From NCBI GenBank assembly GCA_905479945.1, contig CAJQOP010000080.1, positions 1-53,223 of the forward strand: 53,223 nt of DNA, read 5' to 3'. The position numbers and the translations under genes were made by a program. Of this stretch, positions 9,779-18,057 are shown in pieces. The notes under the pieces were generated by a model that was not told the DNA's origin, did no database searches, and was given only the letters and a program-made list of their open reading frames with translations. This stretch comes from an uncultured Glaciecola sp. GTDB lineage: Bacteria > Pseudomonadota > Gammaproteobacteria > Enterobacterales > Alteromonadaceae. The first letter of the stretch is position 1, and every line of letters begins with the position of its first letter.

Positions 9779-10217
9779 TAAAGCACCTCAGTTTTCGTTG
9801 AAAAACGAAGCCGGTGAATCCGTATCGTTAGCAGATTACGCAGGAAAAAAAGTACTTGTTTATTTTTATCCTAAGGCTATGACGCCCGGCTGCACCATTC
9901 AAGCTCAGGGTTTACGGGATATAAAGGATGAACTAGATAAACACAATGTTGTGGTGTTTGGTGTGAGTCCTGATGCTGTAAAACGATTACCAAAATTCAT
10001 TGAAAAAGAATCGCTCAATTTTTCTCTTCTAAGTGATGAAGACCACGCCATTGCCGATCAATTTGGTGTTTGGGGTTTGAAAAAATTTATGGGTAAAGAG
10101 TATGATGGCATTCATAGACTCAGCTTTTTAATAGATGAAAGTGGTGTCATTACTCATGTAATAAACAAGTTTAAAACTAAAGAACATCATCAAGTGATTT
10201 TAGATTTATTAGCGTAA
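9756..10217 (+). CDS. bcp: Thioredoxin-dependent peroxiredoxin Bcp (resolving cysteine absent)
   Basis: Cytosolic peroxidase of the BCP/PrxQ family. The 153-residue protein has the peroxidatic cysteine in PKAMTPGCTIQAQGLRD. In E. coli Bcp the residue five positions later is the second cysteine (C-T-V-Q-A-C); here it is Gln. The partner cysteine is therefore missing, and the enzyme probably works as a 1-Cys type or resolves with an outside thiol. The start overlaps the end of gcvR, suggesting translational coupling. Confidence 0.95.
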   Translation: MNTLKVGDKAPQFSLKNEAGESVSLADYAGKKVLVYFYPKAMTPGCTIQAQGLRDIKDELDKHNVVVFGVSPDAVKRLPKFIEKESLNFSLLSDEDHAIADQFGVWGLKKFMGKEYDGIHRLSFLIDESGVITHVINKFKTKEHHQVILDLLA

Positions 10218-10232
10218 TTTTAGTTACTTACA

Positions 10233-10265
10233 AAAAAGGCCACTGCAAATTGAAGTGGCCTTTTT
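10233..10265. terminator. Bidirectional terminator between bcp and perM
   Basis: Twelve-base stem AAAAAGGCCACT / AGTGGCCTTTTT around a nine-base loop, with A and T tracts on both sides. It serves bcp on the plus strand and can also serve the convergent perM. Confidence 0.85.
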
Positions 10266-10352
10266 AGTTTCTGCGGTTCAGATAACTATTACGGATGTTC
10301 GGTCTCTCGCTCTGCGAACAGACCTAAGTCATGGTAATTCATGCGTCACGTT

Positions 10353-11453
10353 TTACTGCTCACTTACTGCATGAGATACAACTTCTTGCTCAGTGGCTTT
10401 TTGTTGTATGGGTGAAGACCATGCAGTTATTACAGCCTTAACTAAAGTTGCTAATGGAATGGCAAAGAACACCCCCCAAAGGCCCCACATTCCGCCAAAT
10501 ACAAGCACAGCTATAATAATATAAAGGGGATGTAAGCTCACGGCTTCCGAAAACAGAACAGGTACAATCAAATTCCCATCTAAGGCCTGGATGATCATGT
10601 ATACAAGCATTATGTACCAAAATTCGGAACTAACACCAAACTGAAACAGGGCGACCATCGCGACGGGAATAGTCACCACTGCAGCACCAATAAATGGAAT
10701 AAGCACTGAAAATCCGACCAAAACACCAAGCAATAATGAATAACGTAAATCCATAAATGCAAAAGCGGCCGAGGTAACTCCACCCACAATAACTATTTCA
10801 ATTACTTTGCCGCGTATATAGTTCGCAATTTGCAAGTTCATCTCCTCGCCTACTTGAGTAATAAGACGGCGTTCTTTTGGTAATATATTTGAAATGCTCT
10901 GCAAGAATAGTTCTTTGTCTTTTAGCATAAAGAAAATCATCAATGGGACTAGGATCATATATATCAACAAAGCAGCTAAGTTCGCTATGGAACTGACCGA
11001 GAAACTAATGACCTGTTGCCCAATGCCTACTAGGCGTTCATTAATACTTTCCATTGTGTTTTTAATGTAGTCTACTTGTATTACATCTGGGTATCTTTGT
11101 GGCAAGCTCGCTAACCATTTTTGAGCGGAATCCCAAATCAATGGCAACTCTTGCACTAAATTTACGCTTTGTTTTGAAATAACAGGAACTAGACCAACTA
11201 GCAATAATATGCTCACCAATAAAAAAATTATCAGTGTGATAGCTGTTGCTAATGTTCTATTTAATCCTTTGTTGTGGAGTCTTGTTACCGGCCAGTCTAA
11301 TAAATAGGCAATAACGGCAGCCACAATAACGGGCATTAAAATTCCACCCCACACGAGTAAAATAACCGTGGTTACAATGATTAACATGAGTAACATCATT
11401 GCATTAGGGTCAGAAAACTTGCGTTTGTACCATTTGTCAAAAACGCCAAACAT
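10353..11453 (-). CDS. perM: AI-2E family transporter, PerM-like
   Basis: Polytopic inner-membrane protein of the AI-2E transporter (PerM/UPF0118) family, 366 residues. Hydrophobic segments are visible at about residues 17-55, 65-90, 150-180 and several between 205 and 335. The family segment L-V-G-F-S-V-L-I-P-F-I-G-A is present. The substrate is not known for the E. coli member. It is divergent from bepA, as in the E. coli perM-bepA region, which supports the symbol. Confidence 0.88.
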   Translation of the reverse strand: MFGVFDKWYKRKFSDPNAMMLLMLIIVTTVILLVWGGILMPVIVAAVIAYLLDWPVTRLHNKGLNRTLATAITLIIFLLVSILLLVGLVPVISKQSVNLVQELPLIWDSAQKWLASLPQRYPDVIQVDYIKNTMESINERLVGIGQQVISFSVSSIANLAALLIYMILVPLMIFFMLKDKELFLQSISNILPKERRLITQVGEEMNLQIANYIRGKVIEIVIVGGVTSAAFAFMDLRYSLLLGVLVGFSVLIPFIGAAVVTIPVAMVALFQFGVSSEFWYIMLVYMIIQALDGNLIVPVLFSEAVSLHPLYIIIAVLVFGGMWGLWGVFFAIPLATLVKAVITAWSSPIQQKATEQEVVSHAVSEQ

Positions 11454-11610
11454 AGGTGTTATGTATCCTTCTTTTTGATTTATTGGGTAATTGCAATTAT
11501 GGTAAACCTAGTTTGTTGTTAAAACCAGATAAAGTGAAACTATCTTGCACTATTACGGTCTATGTAGCGTAAAGAATTAAACTGAGATTAAGGGCTATTA
11601 AAAACTAATT

Positions 11611-13071
11611 ATGAGTATGAATCTCAAACGAAACGCATTTATCGCTTTAATATGTTGTTCAATACCGATATTAGGCAATGCTCAATCGGTCGATAATAAC
11701 CGAAATAAATTACCTGAGATTGGAGTTGTGGCTTCCGATACCTTAACGATTGATAAAGAGGTCTTGGTAGGTAAGGCTATTATGCGGCAGTTGCGTGGCG
11801 AAGCTCCTATAGTTCATGACCCTGTTATTAATGAATACATTCAAGACTTAGGCAATCGCTTAGTCATTCAAGCAGACAACGCTAAATTTCCATTCTCGTT
11901 CTTTATGCTAAACAATTCCGCTATAAATGCTTTTGCCTTTTTCGGTGGCCATATTGGTATACATTCAGGCTTAATTACGCAAGCAGACTCAGAAAGTGAA
12001 CTAGCATCCGTTTTTGCTCACGAAGTTGCTCACGTAACGCAACGGCATTTAGCCAGAGCTAGTCAGGCGCAAAAACGCAGCGCCCCTCTGCAGATCGCAT
12101 CGTTAATAGGAGGGATCCTTTTGGCTATGGCAAATCCAGAAGCTGGTGTTGCGGCCATACAAGTAGGCACAGCGGGCGCCGCACAAAGCCGTATTAACTA
12201 TACTAGAAGTATGGAACAAGAAGCCGATAATATAGGTATCAGTATGCTAGCAAGAGCTGGCTTTGATCCGAATGGCGCCCCCGCTTTCTTTGGTAAATTA
12301 GCCGCGCAGTCAAGAGGTCAAAGTAGTCAGCTAGAGTTTTTAAGAACGCACCCTATTCCTGAAAATAGAATTTCAGAAACGAGAGCTAGAGCAGCGACTT
12401 ACGGTACTCGAAACATTCCCGCCAGCCTAAATTTTCATCTAGTAAAAGCGCGAATAGTTGCTAGATATGAAGGAAATGCACAAAGAAATATAAATTACTT
12501 TAGCTATCAAGTTCAGCAAAACAAATATGTATTTAGAAAAGCAGCCTTATATGGCTTAGCCCTCTCTTACTTCGAAAGCGAACAATACGCTTCAGCGTCA
12601 CAAATCTTGAACGAATTGCTCAGTGATGATCCAGAAAATTTATTTTATTTGGATGCAATGACAGATGTTTTTATTGAGCAAGGCAATCCGACAGCTGCAA
12701 TCAAAATGCTAACACGCTTATGGCGATACAAGCCACAGAACAAGGTACTTGCGCTAAACTTAGCGAATGCAATGATTAAAGCCCAGCAATATCCTGAAGC
12801 AATTCAAATATTAAGGGATGTTCTGTTAGTTAATCCCGAGCACTTCTTAAGCTACTCCTTACTTATTGATGCCTACACAGCAACTGGACAAAAGAGAGAA
12901 ATGTACAAAACTAGTGCAGAACGCTTTGCCCTATTGCTTGCATACCCAAAGGCAATTGACGAACTTCAGTTTGCATATAATGAAACTGGTGAAGATTACC
13001 TCGAAAAGCAAAGGATAAAGGCAAGAATCGACCAGTTTAGAAATGAAATCATAACGCTCGAGCGCCTGTAA
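11611..13071 (+). CDS. bepA: Periplasmic M48 metalloprotease/chaperone BepA
   Basis: Beta-barrel assembly-enhancing protease that promotes LptD maturation and degrades stalled barrel proteins. The 486 residues have a signal peptide ending near GNAQS, the zinc motif VFAHEVAHVTQRH at about residues 132-144, the third-ligand region SMEQEADNIGISML, and a C-terminal set of TPR repeats from about residue 290. Length and order match E. coli BepA (487). No strong ribosome site was seen; a second ATG lies two codons in. Confidence 0.94.
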   Translation: MSMNLKRNAFIALICCSIPILGNAQSVDNNRNKLPEIGVVASDTLTIDKEVLVGKAIMRQLRGEAPIVHDPVINEYIQDLGNRLVIQADNAKFPFSFFMLNNSAINAFAFFGGHIGIHSGLITQADSESELASVFAHEVAHVTQRHLARASQAQKRSAPLQIASLIGGILLAMANPEAGVAAIQVGTAGAAQSRINYTRSMEQEADNIGISMLARAGFDPNGAPAFFGKLAAQSRGQSSQLEFLRTHPIPENRISETRARAATYGTRNIPASLNFHLVKARIVARYEGNAQRNINYFSYQVQQNKYVFRKAALYGLALSYFESEQYASASQILNELLSDDPENLFYLDAMTDVFIEQGNPTAAIKMLTRLWRYKPQNKVLALNLANAMIKAQQYPEAIQILRDVLLVNPEHFLSYSLLIDAYTATGQKREMYKTSAERFALLLAYPKAIDELQFAYNETGEDYLEKQRIKARIDQFRNEIITLERL

Positions 13072-13269
13072 AAACTAATGAAATTAAATGCTTGCATAGC
13101 GCTTAGTGAGCTTATTTGTTTTGCAGCGCAGCACTTTTATTTGGCATTAGGCAACTGCGGCAGTTCGCCACTATGGCATTCCTTACTCTGGTAACAACTT
13201 TGCCATGGTAGTGATTTTTGCCTAGCAATTTACCGCTCAGCAACTTTTTCTGTCCAGCAGACGTACGTA

Positions 13270-13737
13270 TTATCGACCTTTGATAGCTTGCGTTAAGCTG
13301 TTAATATTTTGTTCCCCAAGGAGTTGCCCTGCAAGAGTTCCATCAGGCCTTATAAGATAGGTTGCAGGTAAGTATTTAGGAGGAGGGAAAGGTAACTGTG
13401 TTTTAACGCTATTGATAAGTGGAAATGAGATGCTGTATTTATCGGCTAATAAAGAGAGTTCGTGGTCTTGCATTGCGTCATAGCTTATACCAAACAAAAG
13501 CGCATTTCCGTCACTATTGCTTAGCTCATGAAATTCATTTAACTCAGGGATTTCTCGTAAACAAGGAGCGCACCACTCTGCAAAGTAATTAATTACGACC
13601 CACTGCCCTTGTAGTTCTTCTAATTTATGTTTTGAACCATCCAGTGTAGTGAAGTCGTATCTCGTGTTAAGTTGATAGCCAATACCTATCGTTAGAGAAA
13701 TGATACCTGCAACAATATATAATAAGACTTTTTTCAC
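13270..13737 (-). CDS. TlpA-like membrane-anchored thioredoxin
   Basis: Predicted periplasm-facing thiol-disulfide oxidoreductase. A GTG at 13737 preceded by GAGAGG gives 155 residues: an N-terminal anchor (VLLYIVAGIISLTIGIG) and a thioredoxin domain with active site AEWCAPCLREIPEL and the cis-proline segment YLPATYLIRPDG. The reading frame extends 30 codons further upstream, but that part overlaps the divergent arsC-like gene and has no ribosome site. It may reduce periplasmic thiols; the substrate is unknown. Confidence 0.85.
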   Translation of the reverse strand: MKKVLLYIVAGIISLTIGIGYQLNTRYDFTTLDGSKHKLEELQGQWVVINYFAEWCAPCLREIPELNEFHELSNSDGNALLFGISYDAMQDHELSLLADKYSISFPLINSVKTQLPFPPPKYLPATYLIRPDGTLAGQLLGEQNINSLTQAIKGR

Positions 13738-13803
13738 TAGCTGCCTCTCAAAAAGGTAAACTTCGTACACTAACAATAGACGATGAACAAAACAGGGATA
13801 ATA

Positions 13804-14160
13804 ATGACCAATTACGTTTACTATCACAATCCTAGATGCAGTAAAAGCAGACAGGGTTTAGCATTGTTAGAGCAAAACGGTACCGACATAGACATCAAAG
13901 AGTATCTAAAGGTTCCATTGATAGAAAAAGAAGTTGAAAGTTTATTCAATGCATTAGGATTAAAGTCTGCTAATGATATGATCCGTAAGAAAGAAAAAGA
14001 ATATACTGAGGCCGGTTTAACCGATGAATCTTCGAATTCACAAGTCATTTCAGCCATTGTTAAATATCCAAAGCTGCTTGAGCGCCCTATTCTTACAAAT
14101 GGAATAAACGCAGCCATAGGCAGACCTTTAGACAATTTGCAGGAACTAATTACAGGCTGA
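13804..14160 (+). CDS. arsC: ArsC/YfgD-family arsenate reductase-like protein
   Basis: Glutaredoxin-type reductase of the ArsC family, 118 residues from the ATG at 13804 (ribosome site AGGGATA). The catalytic cysteine is in YYHNPRCSKSRQ and the ArsC segment L-L-E-R-P-I-L-T-N-G follows. In E. coli the YfgD relative lies next to bepA, as here. There is no arsenic transporter or ArsR nearby, so a role outside arsenic resistance is possible. First gene of a tight run with wrbA and the DUF2069 gene. Confidence 0.9.
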   Translation: MTNYVYYHNPRCSKSRQGLALLEQNGTDIDIKEYLKVPLIEKEVESLFNALGLKSANDMIRKKEKEYTEAGLTDESSNSQVISAIVKYPKLLERPILTNGINAAIGRPLDNLQELITG

Positions 14161-14168
14161 AACACAAA

Positions 14169-14786
14169 ATGACAAATACAAGTATTTGCTTGCTGGTATT
14201 GTATTACAGCAAACATGGTGTAACTAAAAGTATTGCAGATTCAATTGTAAAAGGAATCGAATCTGAGGGTGTAGAAGCTATGCTTCGAACCGTACCTGAT
14301 GTTCATCCTCATATAGAGCAACAGGCTGCTGTGCCAGAAATTGGCGCGCCCTATGTTACTTTAAGTGAACTTGCTCAGTGTGATGGTCTAGCGTTAGGTA
14401 GCCCGACACATTTTGGCAATATGCCGAGCGCAATGAAGTATTTCTTGGACACCACATCTAGTTTGTGGTTAAAAGGTAGTCTAATAGACAAGCCCGCATG
14501 CGTGTTTACTTCAAGTTCAAGTTTACATGGTGGCCAAGAAACCACACTACTAACTATGATGTTGCCATTAATTCATCATGGAATGATAATATTGGGTGTA
14601 CCCTATTCAGAGCCAGGTTTGCATAAAACCAAATCTGGTGGAACTCCTTATGGCGCTTCCGCACTGGGAAATCAAAACAAAACGTCATTAACAGAGGATG
14701 AGAAATCAGTTGCCATTAGTCAAGGAAAACGCCTTGCTCTTATTGCCAAAAACTTAAACCGAGATACAGGAAGCGCAAATGAGTAG
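14169..14786 (+). CDS. wrbA: WrbA-type NAD(P)H:quinone oxidoreductase
   Basis: Flavodoxin-like FMN protein that reduces quinones with two electrons, 205 residues. The FMN phosphate loop is in LYYSKHGVTKSIAD, and the family signature LGSPTHFGNMPSAMKYFLD follows at about residue 77. A further FMN-contact segment is in TSSSSLHGGQETTL. It begins eight bases after the arsC-like gene and overlaps the next gene by eight bases, so the three are probably cotranscribed. Confidence 0.92.
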   Translation: MTNTSICLLVLYYSKHGVTKSIADSIVKGIESEGVEAMLRTVPDVHPHIEQQAAVPEIGAPYVTLSELAQCDGLALGSPTHFGNMPSAMKYFLDTTSSLWLKGSLIDKPACVFTSSSSLHGGQETTLLTMMLPLIHHGMIILGVPYSEPGLHKTKSGGTPYGASALGNQNKTSLTEDEKSVAISQGKRLALIAKNLNRDTGSANE

Positions 14787-15243
14787 TTTAGAAGCAACAG
14801 TACCCATGTCCAGTTTTGTAAAGAAAATGAGATTACTTGCCTTATTTTCTCATATTGGACTTTTGGGCTGGATGGCGATTTGGTATTTTGCTTTACCAAT
14901 GACTGCTGAATATTCCATTTTATTTAAAATATTGATTTATTTGGTGCCGCTATTATTGCCGTTACCCGGCATAGTGCAAGGAAAACCTTACACCCACGCA
15001 TGGGCTAGTTTTATAGTGCTACTGTACTTTTTACACTCAATCACGGTCATATATGCAGAGCCTAGCCAAATGCTATACGCAATTATTGAGCTTATACTCG
15101 CGATTGGTATGTTTGTTGGCTGCAGCACATTTGCGCGCCTAAGAGGCCAAGAGTTAGGCACAGGGTTGCCAAAATTGAAAACGGTAATGGAACAAGAAAA
15201 AGCATTGTTTGAAGGTAAAGCTGATGAAAAACCTATTGAATAA
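14779..15243 (+). CDS. DUF2069 inner membrane protein
   Basis: Small integral membrane protein of the DUF2069 (COG3308) family, 154 residues with four predicted membrane spans at about 20-40, 45-65, 75-93 and 97-117, and a charged C-terminal tail. Function is unknown; the family often follows wrbA. The start overlaps wrbA by eight bases. A second ATG at codon 10 is another possible start. A terminator-like hairpin lies directly after its stop, within the start of the next gene. Confidence 0.88.
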   Translation: MSSLEATVPMSSFVKKMRLLALFSHIGLLGWMAIWYFALPMTAEYSILFKILIYLVPLLLPLPGIVQGKPYTHAWASFIVLLYFLHSITVIYAEPSQMLYAIIELILAIGMFVGCSTFARLRGQELGTGLPKLKTVMEQEKALFEGKADEKPIE

Positions 15244-17194
15244 CTTAGTGAAAAAGCCCCTTAATGGGGCTTCAATTTGCTGCGTAGTACTCGCTCTATC
15301 CGCTTGCGGTGGCTCATCTAATGATCAGCAAATGACTGGCCGAGGAGAATTGCCACCGCCCGTCGTAACCGACAGCGTTGGCCTCATAAATCCAATTACC
15401 TCTTTCGGCAATATTGATTTGTATGGTGATCAAACTATGCAGCAAGGCGGTTCATATGGCTTTGCAATAACAACAAATAATAATAGCCAGATAACATCAG
15501 TTTTATGGCAACAGATAAGCGGCCCGGCTTTAACAATCTTAGCGAGGAATTCACAAACAATTGGATTTGACGCTTTAGAAGCCGGCGATTATGTTTTACA
15601 AGCGGATATTACAACGACTGGTGGCAGTCAACAAATAAGCCACGATTTTTCTGTACAAGCTAGCGTTGATTCAGTTGTAAACGTTCGGCTTGATCATACT
15701 GTAACTGAAAGGGCAAAAGTATCTCTTAGGGTAGACTCACGAGGCAACGACATCAGCACGGCAAACATCGTTTGGCGCCAAGTGGCAGGTCCAGCAGTAA
15801 TAGATTTAACAGTTCAGGAAAACCGTGCATTCTTTGTTGCGCCAGCCGTCAATAGTGATCAATTGATTCAATTTGAAGCAAACGTCACCTTTGCAGATGA
15901 CTCAAGCAAAACTGATACCAGCATTATAACCATTAATGATGCGAATATTAATGAAGATGGCTATTTTCCAAGTAATAATATTGTCGCCACTGAAGACGTA
16001 TTCTCTTTTAATCCTAACTCTCCATTCAAAGAAGCAATTGAGGAATGTATATACACCAATACATTAATTAGTACCTGCACGTTTGGCAAATTGCCATTAA
16101 TCGGACAAAGAACCACCGCTCCGAACATTGAAGATATTTTAAATAGAACATTGGTTTCACATTCATGGATGGGAGAGCGTTTTCGAGAGTATCTCGAGCA
16201 ATCAGTTGCTGGGCCAGATATGTTAAAACTATTAAGGGGTGTCACAGCAGTCGTTATTTCTTATGATGTCCGGCCTTCTTTCTATTGGGCCGCAACGGGC
16301 GCGATATATCTTGATGCTCGAAACTTTTGGGTAACACCCGAAGAGCGTGACAGCTTGAATGAAGTGCCGGATTTTCGCAGCGGATTCAGTAGCGATTTAC
16401 AATTTAGGGTACTTTGGCGATATGTTAAAGACAATGAAGCTTATTTTCCGAGCAGAGGTCTTGCCTCTGCTGACCGCGGCACTAGGGGCTTCACAGCTTT
16501 GGAAGCTGATATATCTTATTTGATGTATCACGAATTAGGGCACGCTAATGATTTCTTTCCATTTAACGTCTGGGCTTCGCTGTCTAACGCGGATAATCCG
16601 CGCAATTATTTTTCAAATAACGGCGCTAATTCAGACCGTCTTACTAATAACTTTCCATTGAATTCATCAGAAATGAAATCAATAGCACAAGTTAGCTTTG
16701 CTGGCGACACTGCCACAAATACACAGAAAAATTATGTAGCAAGCGACATTGAAACTTTCTTCAAGCCAGATATCGCAAGCTCATATTATTCATATTCAAC
16801 CGAAAGAGAAGACTTCGCGACCTTGTTTGAACGCTTCATGATGCAATATAGAATGGGTGCATCCGCGGATATTGGCATCGTAAATACGGAGAACAATCCT
16901 AATTTACTGGTAACTTGGGGTCAACGTGATCGGTTTAATGAAGTAAACATCCAAGCACGACTTCGCTTTACCGTTAACAATATTCTACCTGAAGTAGGAG
17001 ATGTAGCCGCTTTGCAAGCTTCATTGCCCTCCCCTGTATTACTTAGGTCGAACGTCAGCTGGTTTGACAATGTCGATTTAGATTCAGACCCATCTAATCC
17101 CAATCAACTTCAGATTCCGTTTCGCATCGATATGAATAAAGTGGTAGACGAGAGTCATATACATTTAGGACGACCAGATATGCCTAATAACTAG
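15224..17194 (+). CDS. HExxH lipoprotein with PKD-like repeats, putative zinc metalloprotease
   Basis: 656-residue predicted lipoprotein that I do not recognise as a named family. The ATG at 15224 has a ribosome site GAAGG and opens inside the DUF2069 gene. The lipobox L-S-A-C puts the lipidated cysteine at about residue 28. Two Ig/PKD-like repeats follow, each with a W-(R/Q)-Q-(I/V)-(S/A)-G-P-A core (VLWQQISGPA, IVWRQVAGPA). The C-terminal half has YHELGHANDF, with HELGH at residues 436-440, and a later acidic segment EDFATLFERF at about 529-538 that could supply the third, glutamate ligand. Zinc binding and proteolysis are inferred from these motifs only. Confidence 0.75.
   Translation: MKNLLNNLVKKPLNGASICCVVLALSACGGSSNDQQMTGRGELPPPVVTDSVGLINPITSFGNIDLYGDQTMQQGGSYGFAITTNNNSQITSVLWQQISGPALTILARNSQTIGFDALEAGDYVLQADITTTGGSQQISHDFSVQASVDSVVNVRLDHTVTERAKVSLRVDSRGNDISTANIVWRQVAGPAVIDLTVQENRAFFVAPAVNSDQLIQFEANVTFADDSSKTDTSIITINDANINEDGYFPSNNIVATEDVFSFNPNSPFKEAIEECIYTNTLISTCTFGKLPLIGQRTTAPNIEDILNRTLVSHSWMGERFREYLEQSVAGPDMLKLLRGVTAVVISYDVRPSFYWAATGAIYLDARNFWVTPEERDSLNEVPDFRSGFSSDLQFRVLWRYVKDNEAYFPSRGLASADRGTRGFTALEADISYLMYHELGHANDFFPFNVWASLSNADNPRNYFSNNGANSDRLTNNFPLNSSEMKSIAQVSFAGDTATNTQKNYVASDIETFFKPDIASSYYSYSTEREDFATLFERFMMQYRMGASADIGIVNTENNPNLLVTWGQRDRFNEVNIQARLRFTVNNILPEVGDVAALQASLPSPVLLRSNVSWFDNVDLDSDPSNPNQLQIPFRIDMNKVVDESHIHLGRPDMPNN
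15254..15272 (+). terminator. Terminator-like hairpin after the DUF2069 gene, inside the lipoprotein gene
   Basis: Seven-base GC-rich stem AAGCCCC / GGGGCTT with a five-base loop, preceded by AAA and followed by the weak T-rich TTCAATTTG. It lies ten bases after the DUF2069 stop but 30 bases into the lipoprotein reading frame. It may end or attenuate the arsC-wrbA-DUF2069 transcript. Confidence 0.5.
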
Positions 17195-17288
17195 TTTAGC
17201 AGGCGTAAAGAGTGTTTTAAAGAAGAGGCTTAGTCGCCTCCTCGGGCTTACAAACCATCATTAAAAATGGATGTATTATTAGAGCGTT

Positions 17289-17321
17289 AAAGAAGTAAGC
17301 CGTCATCTGCTTAGCTTCTTT
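17289..17321. terminator. Terminator between the lipoprotein gene and hda
   Basis: Long stem AAAGAAGTAAGC / GCTTAGCTTCTTT with a single-base bulge and an eight-base loop, between two convergent genes. A-rich and T-rich flanks allow use from both strands. Confidence 0.65.
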
Positions 17322-17341
17322 AATCCTGCAATACTTTTCTA

Positions 17342-18055
17342 TTAAAGTCCCAACGCTTGTTTGATAAAGGGGATTGTAAGTCTGCGCTTAGCCTGCAGCG
17401 ATTTTTTGTCCAGCTCATTAACAATCATCATTAAGTTTCCAAGATCTCTATCAACTCTGGTGAGCAAAAAATTAATGCTTTCATCCGTTGTTTCAAGACC
17501 TCTATTATCCAGACGAAATTGAATAATTTTACCAAGGTCAGCATCAGACCGATTGGCTAGTTGAAATACAGTTCCCCAATTTAATCGAGAAACCAAGTCA
17601 GGAAGCTTATAACCTGCAGTATTAGGAGCCCCATTGGCTGCAATGACCAATTTTGGTTGATGAAGCTTTTCTATGACTTGGTTAATTAAATCAAAAATAG
17701 CGTTTTCCCACAGTGAGTTTCCTGATATTTCATGCAGGTTATCGATACAAATTAGACCATAATCAGCAACTTCATTAATTAATTCACAAGGCATGTCTTT
17801 TAAAACGAGCATGTCCAGGTAAATTGACTGGACGTCATTAACTTGGGCCTCATTGCAACAGGCGTATAATAGATGAGACTTTCCTAATCCTGCAGAGCCA
17901 AACAAATATGATAAGGCCTTTTGAGACCTTATTTGCGATGTTCCATGTGGACTACAAAACTCTTGAAGATATGAACTTACGAATTCATTATCAAGCGTAT
18001 AAAAAGATAGAAACGTTTCATCGTCTGGCAACGAAACGGGTAAGCTCAACTGCAA
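17342..18055 (-). CDS. hda: DnaA regulatory inactivator Hda
   Basis: AAA+ protein that, bound to the DNA clamp, stimulates ATP hydrolysis by DnaA after initiation (RIDA). The 237 residues begin with the clamp-binding motif QLSLP and carry Walker A GSAGLGKSHLL at about residues 52-62 and an acidic Walker B in YGLICIDNLHEI. The start is a TTG at 18055; an in-frame stop lies just upstream, and GAGG nine bases before it is the only ribosome-site candidate. It follows the DUF2066 gene by two bases, so the two are probably cotranscribed. Confidence 0.94.
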   Translation of the reverse strand: MQLSLPVSLPDDETFLSFYTLDNEFVSSYLQEFCSPHGTSQIRSQKALSYLFGSAGLGKSHLLYACCNEAQVNDVQSIYLDMLVLKDMPCELINEVADYGLICIDNLHEISGNSLWENAIFDLINQVIEKLHQPKLVIAANGAPNTAGYKLPDLVSRLNWGTVFQLANRSDADLGKIIQFRLDNRGLETTDESINFLLTRVDRDLGNLMMIVNELDKKSLQAKRRLTIPFIKQALGL

Positions 18056-18057
18056 GG

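Noticed and set aside
13072-13269. Terminator between bepA and the TlpA-like gene
   Set aside because: Several short inverted repeats (AACTGC/GCAGTT) exist, but none has a T tract or a convincing stem.
13738-13827. Extended N-terminus of the TlpA-like protein
   Set aside because: It overlaps the divergent arsC-like gene and lacks a ribosome site, while the GTG at 13737 has one and directly precedes the membrane anchor.
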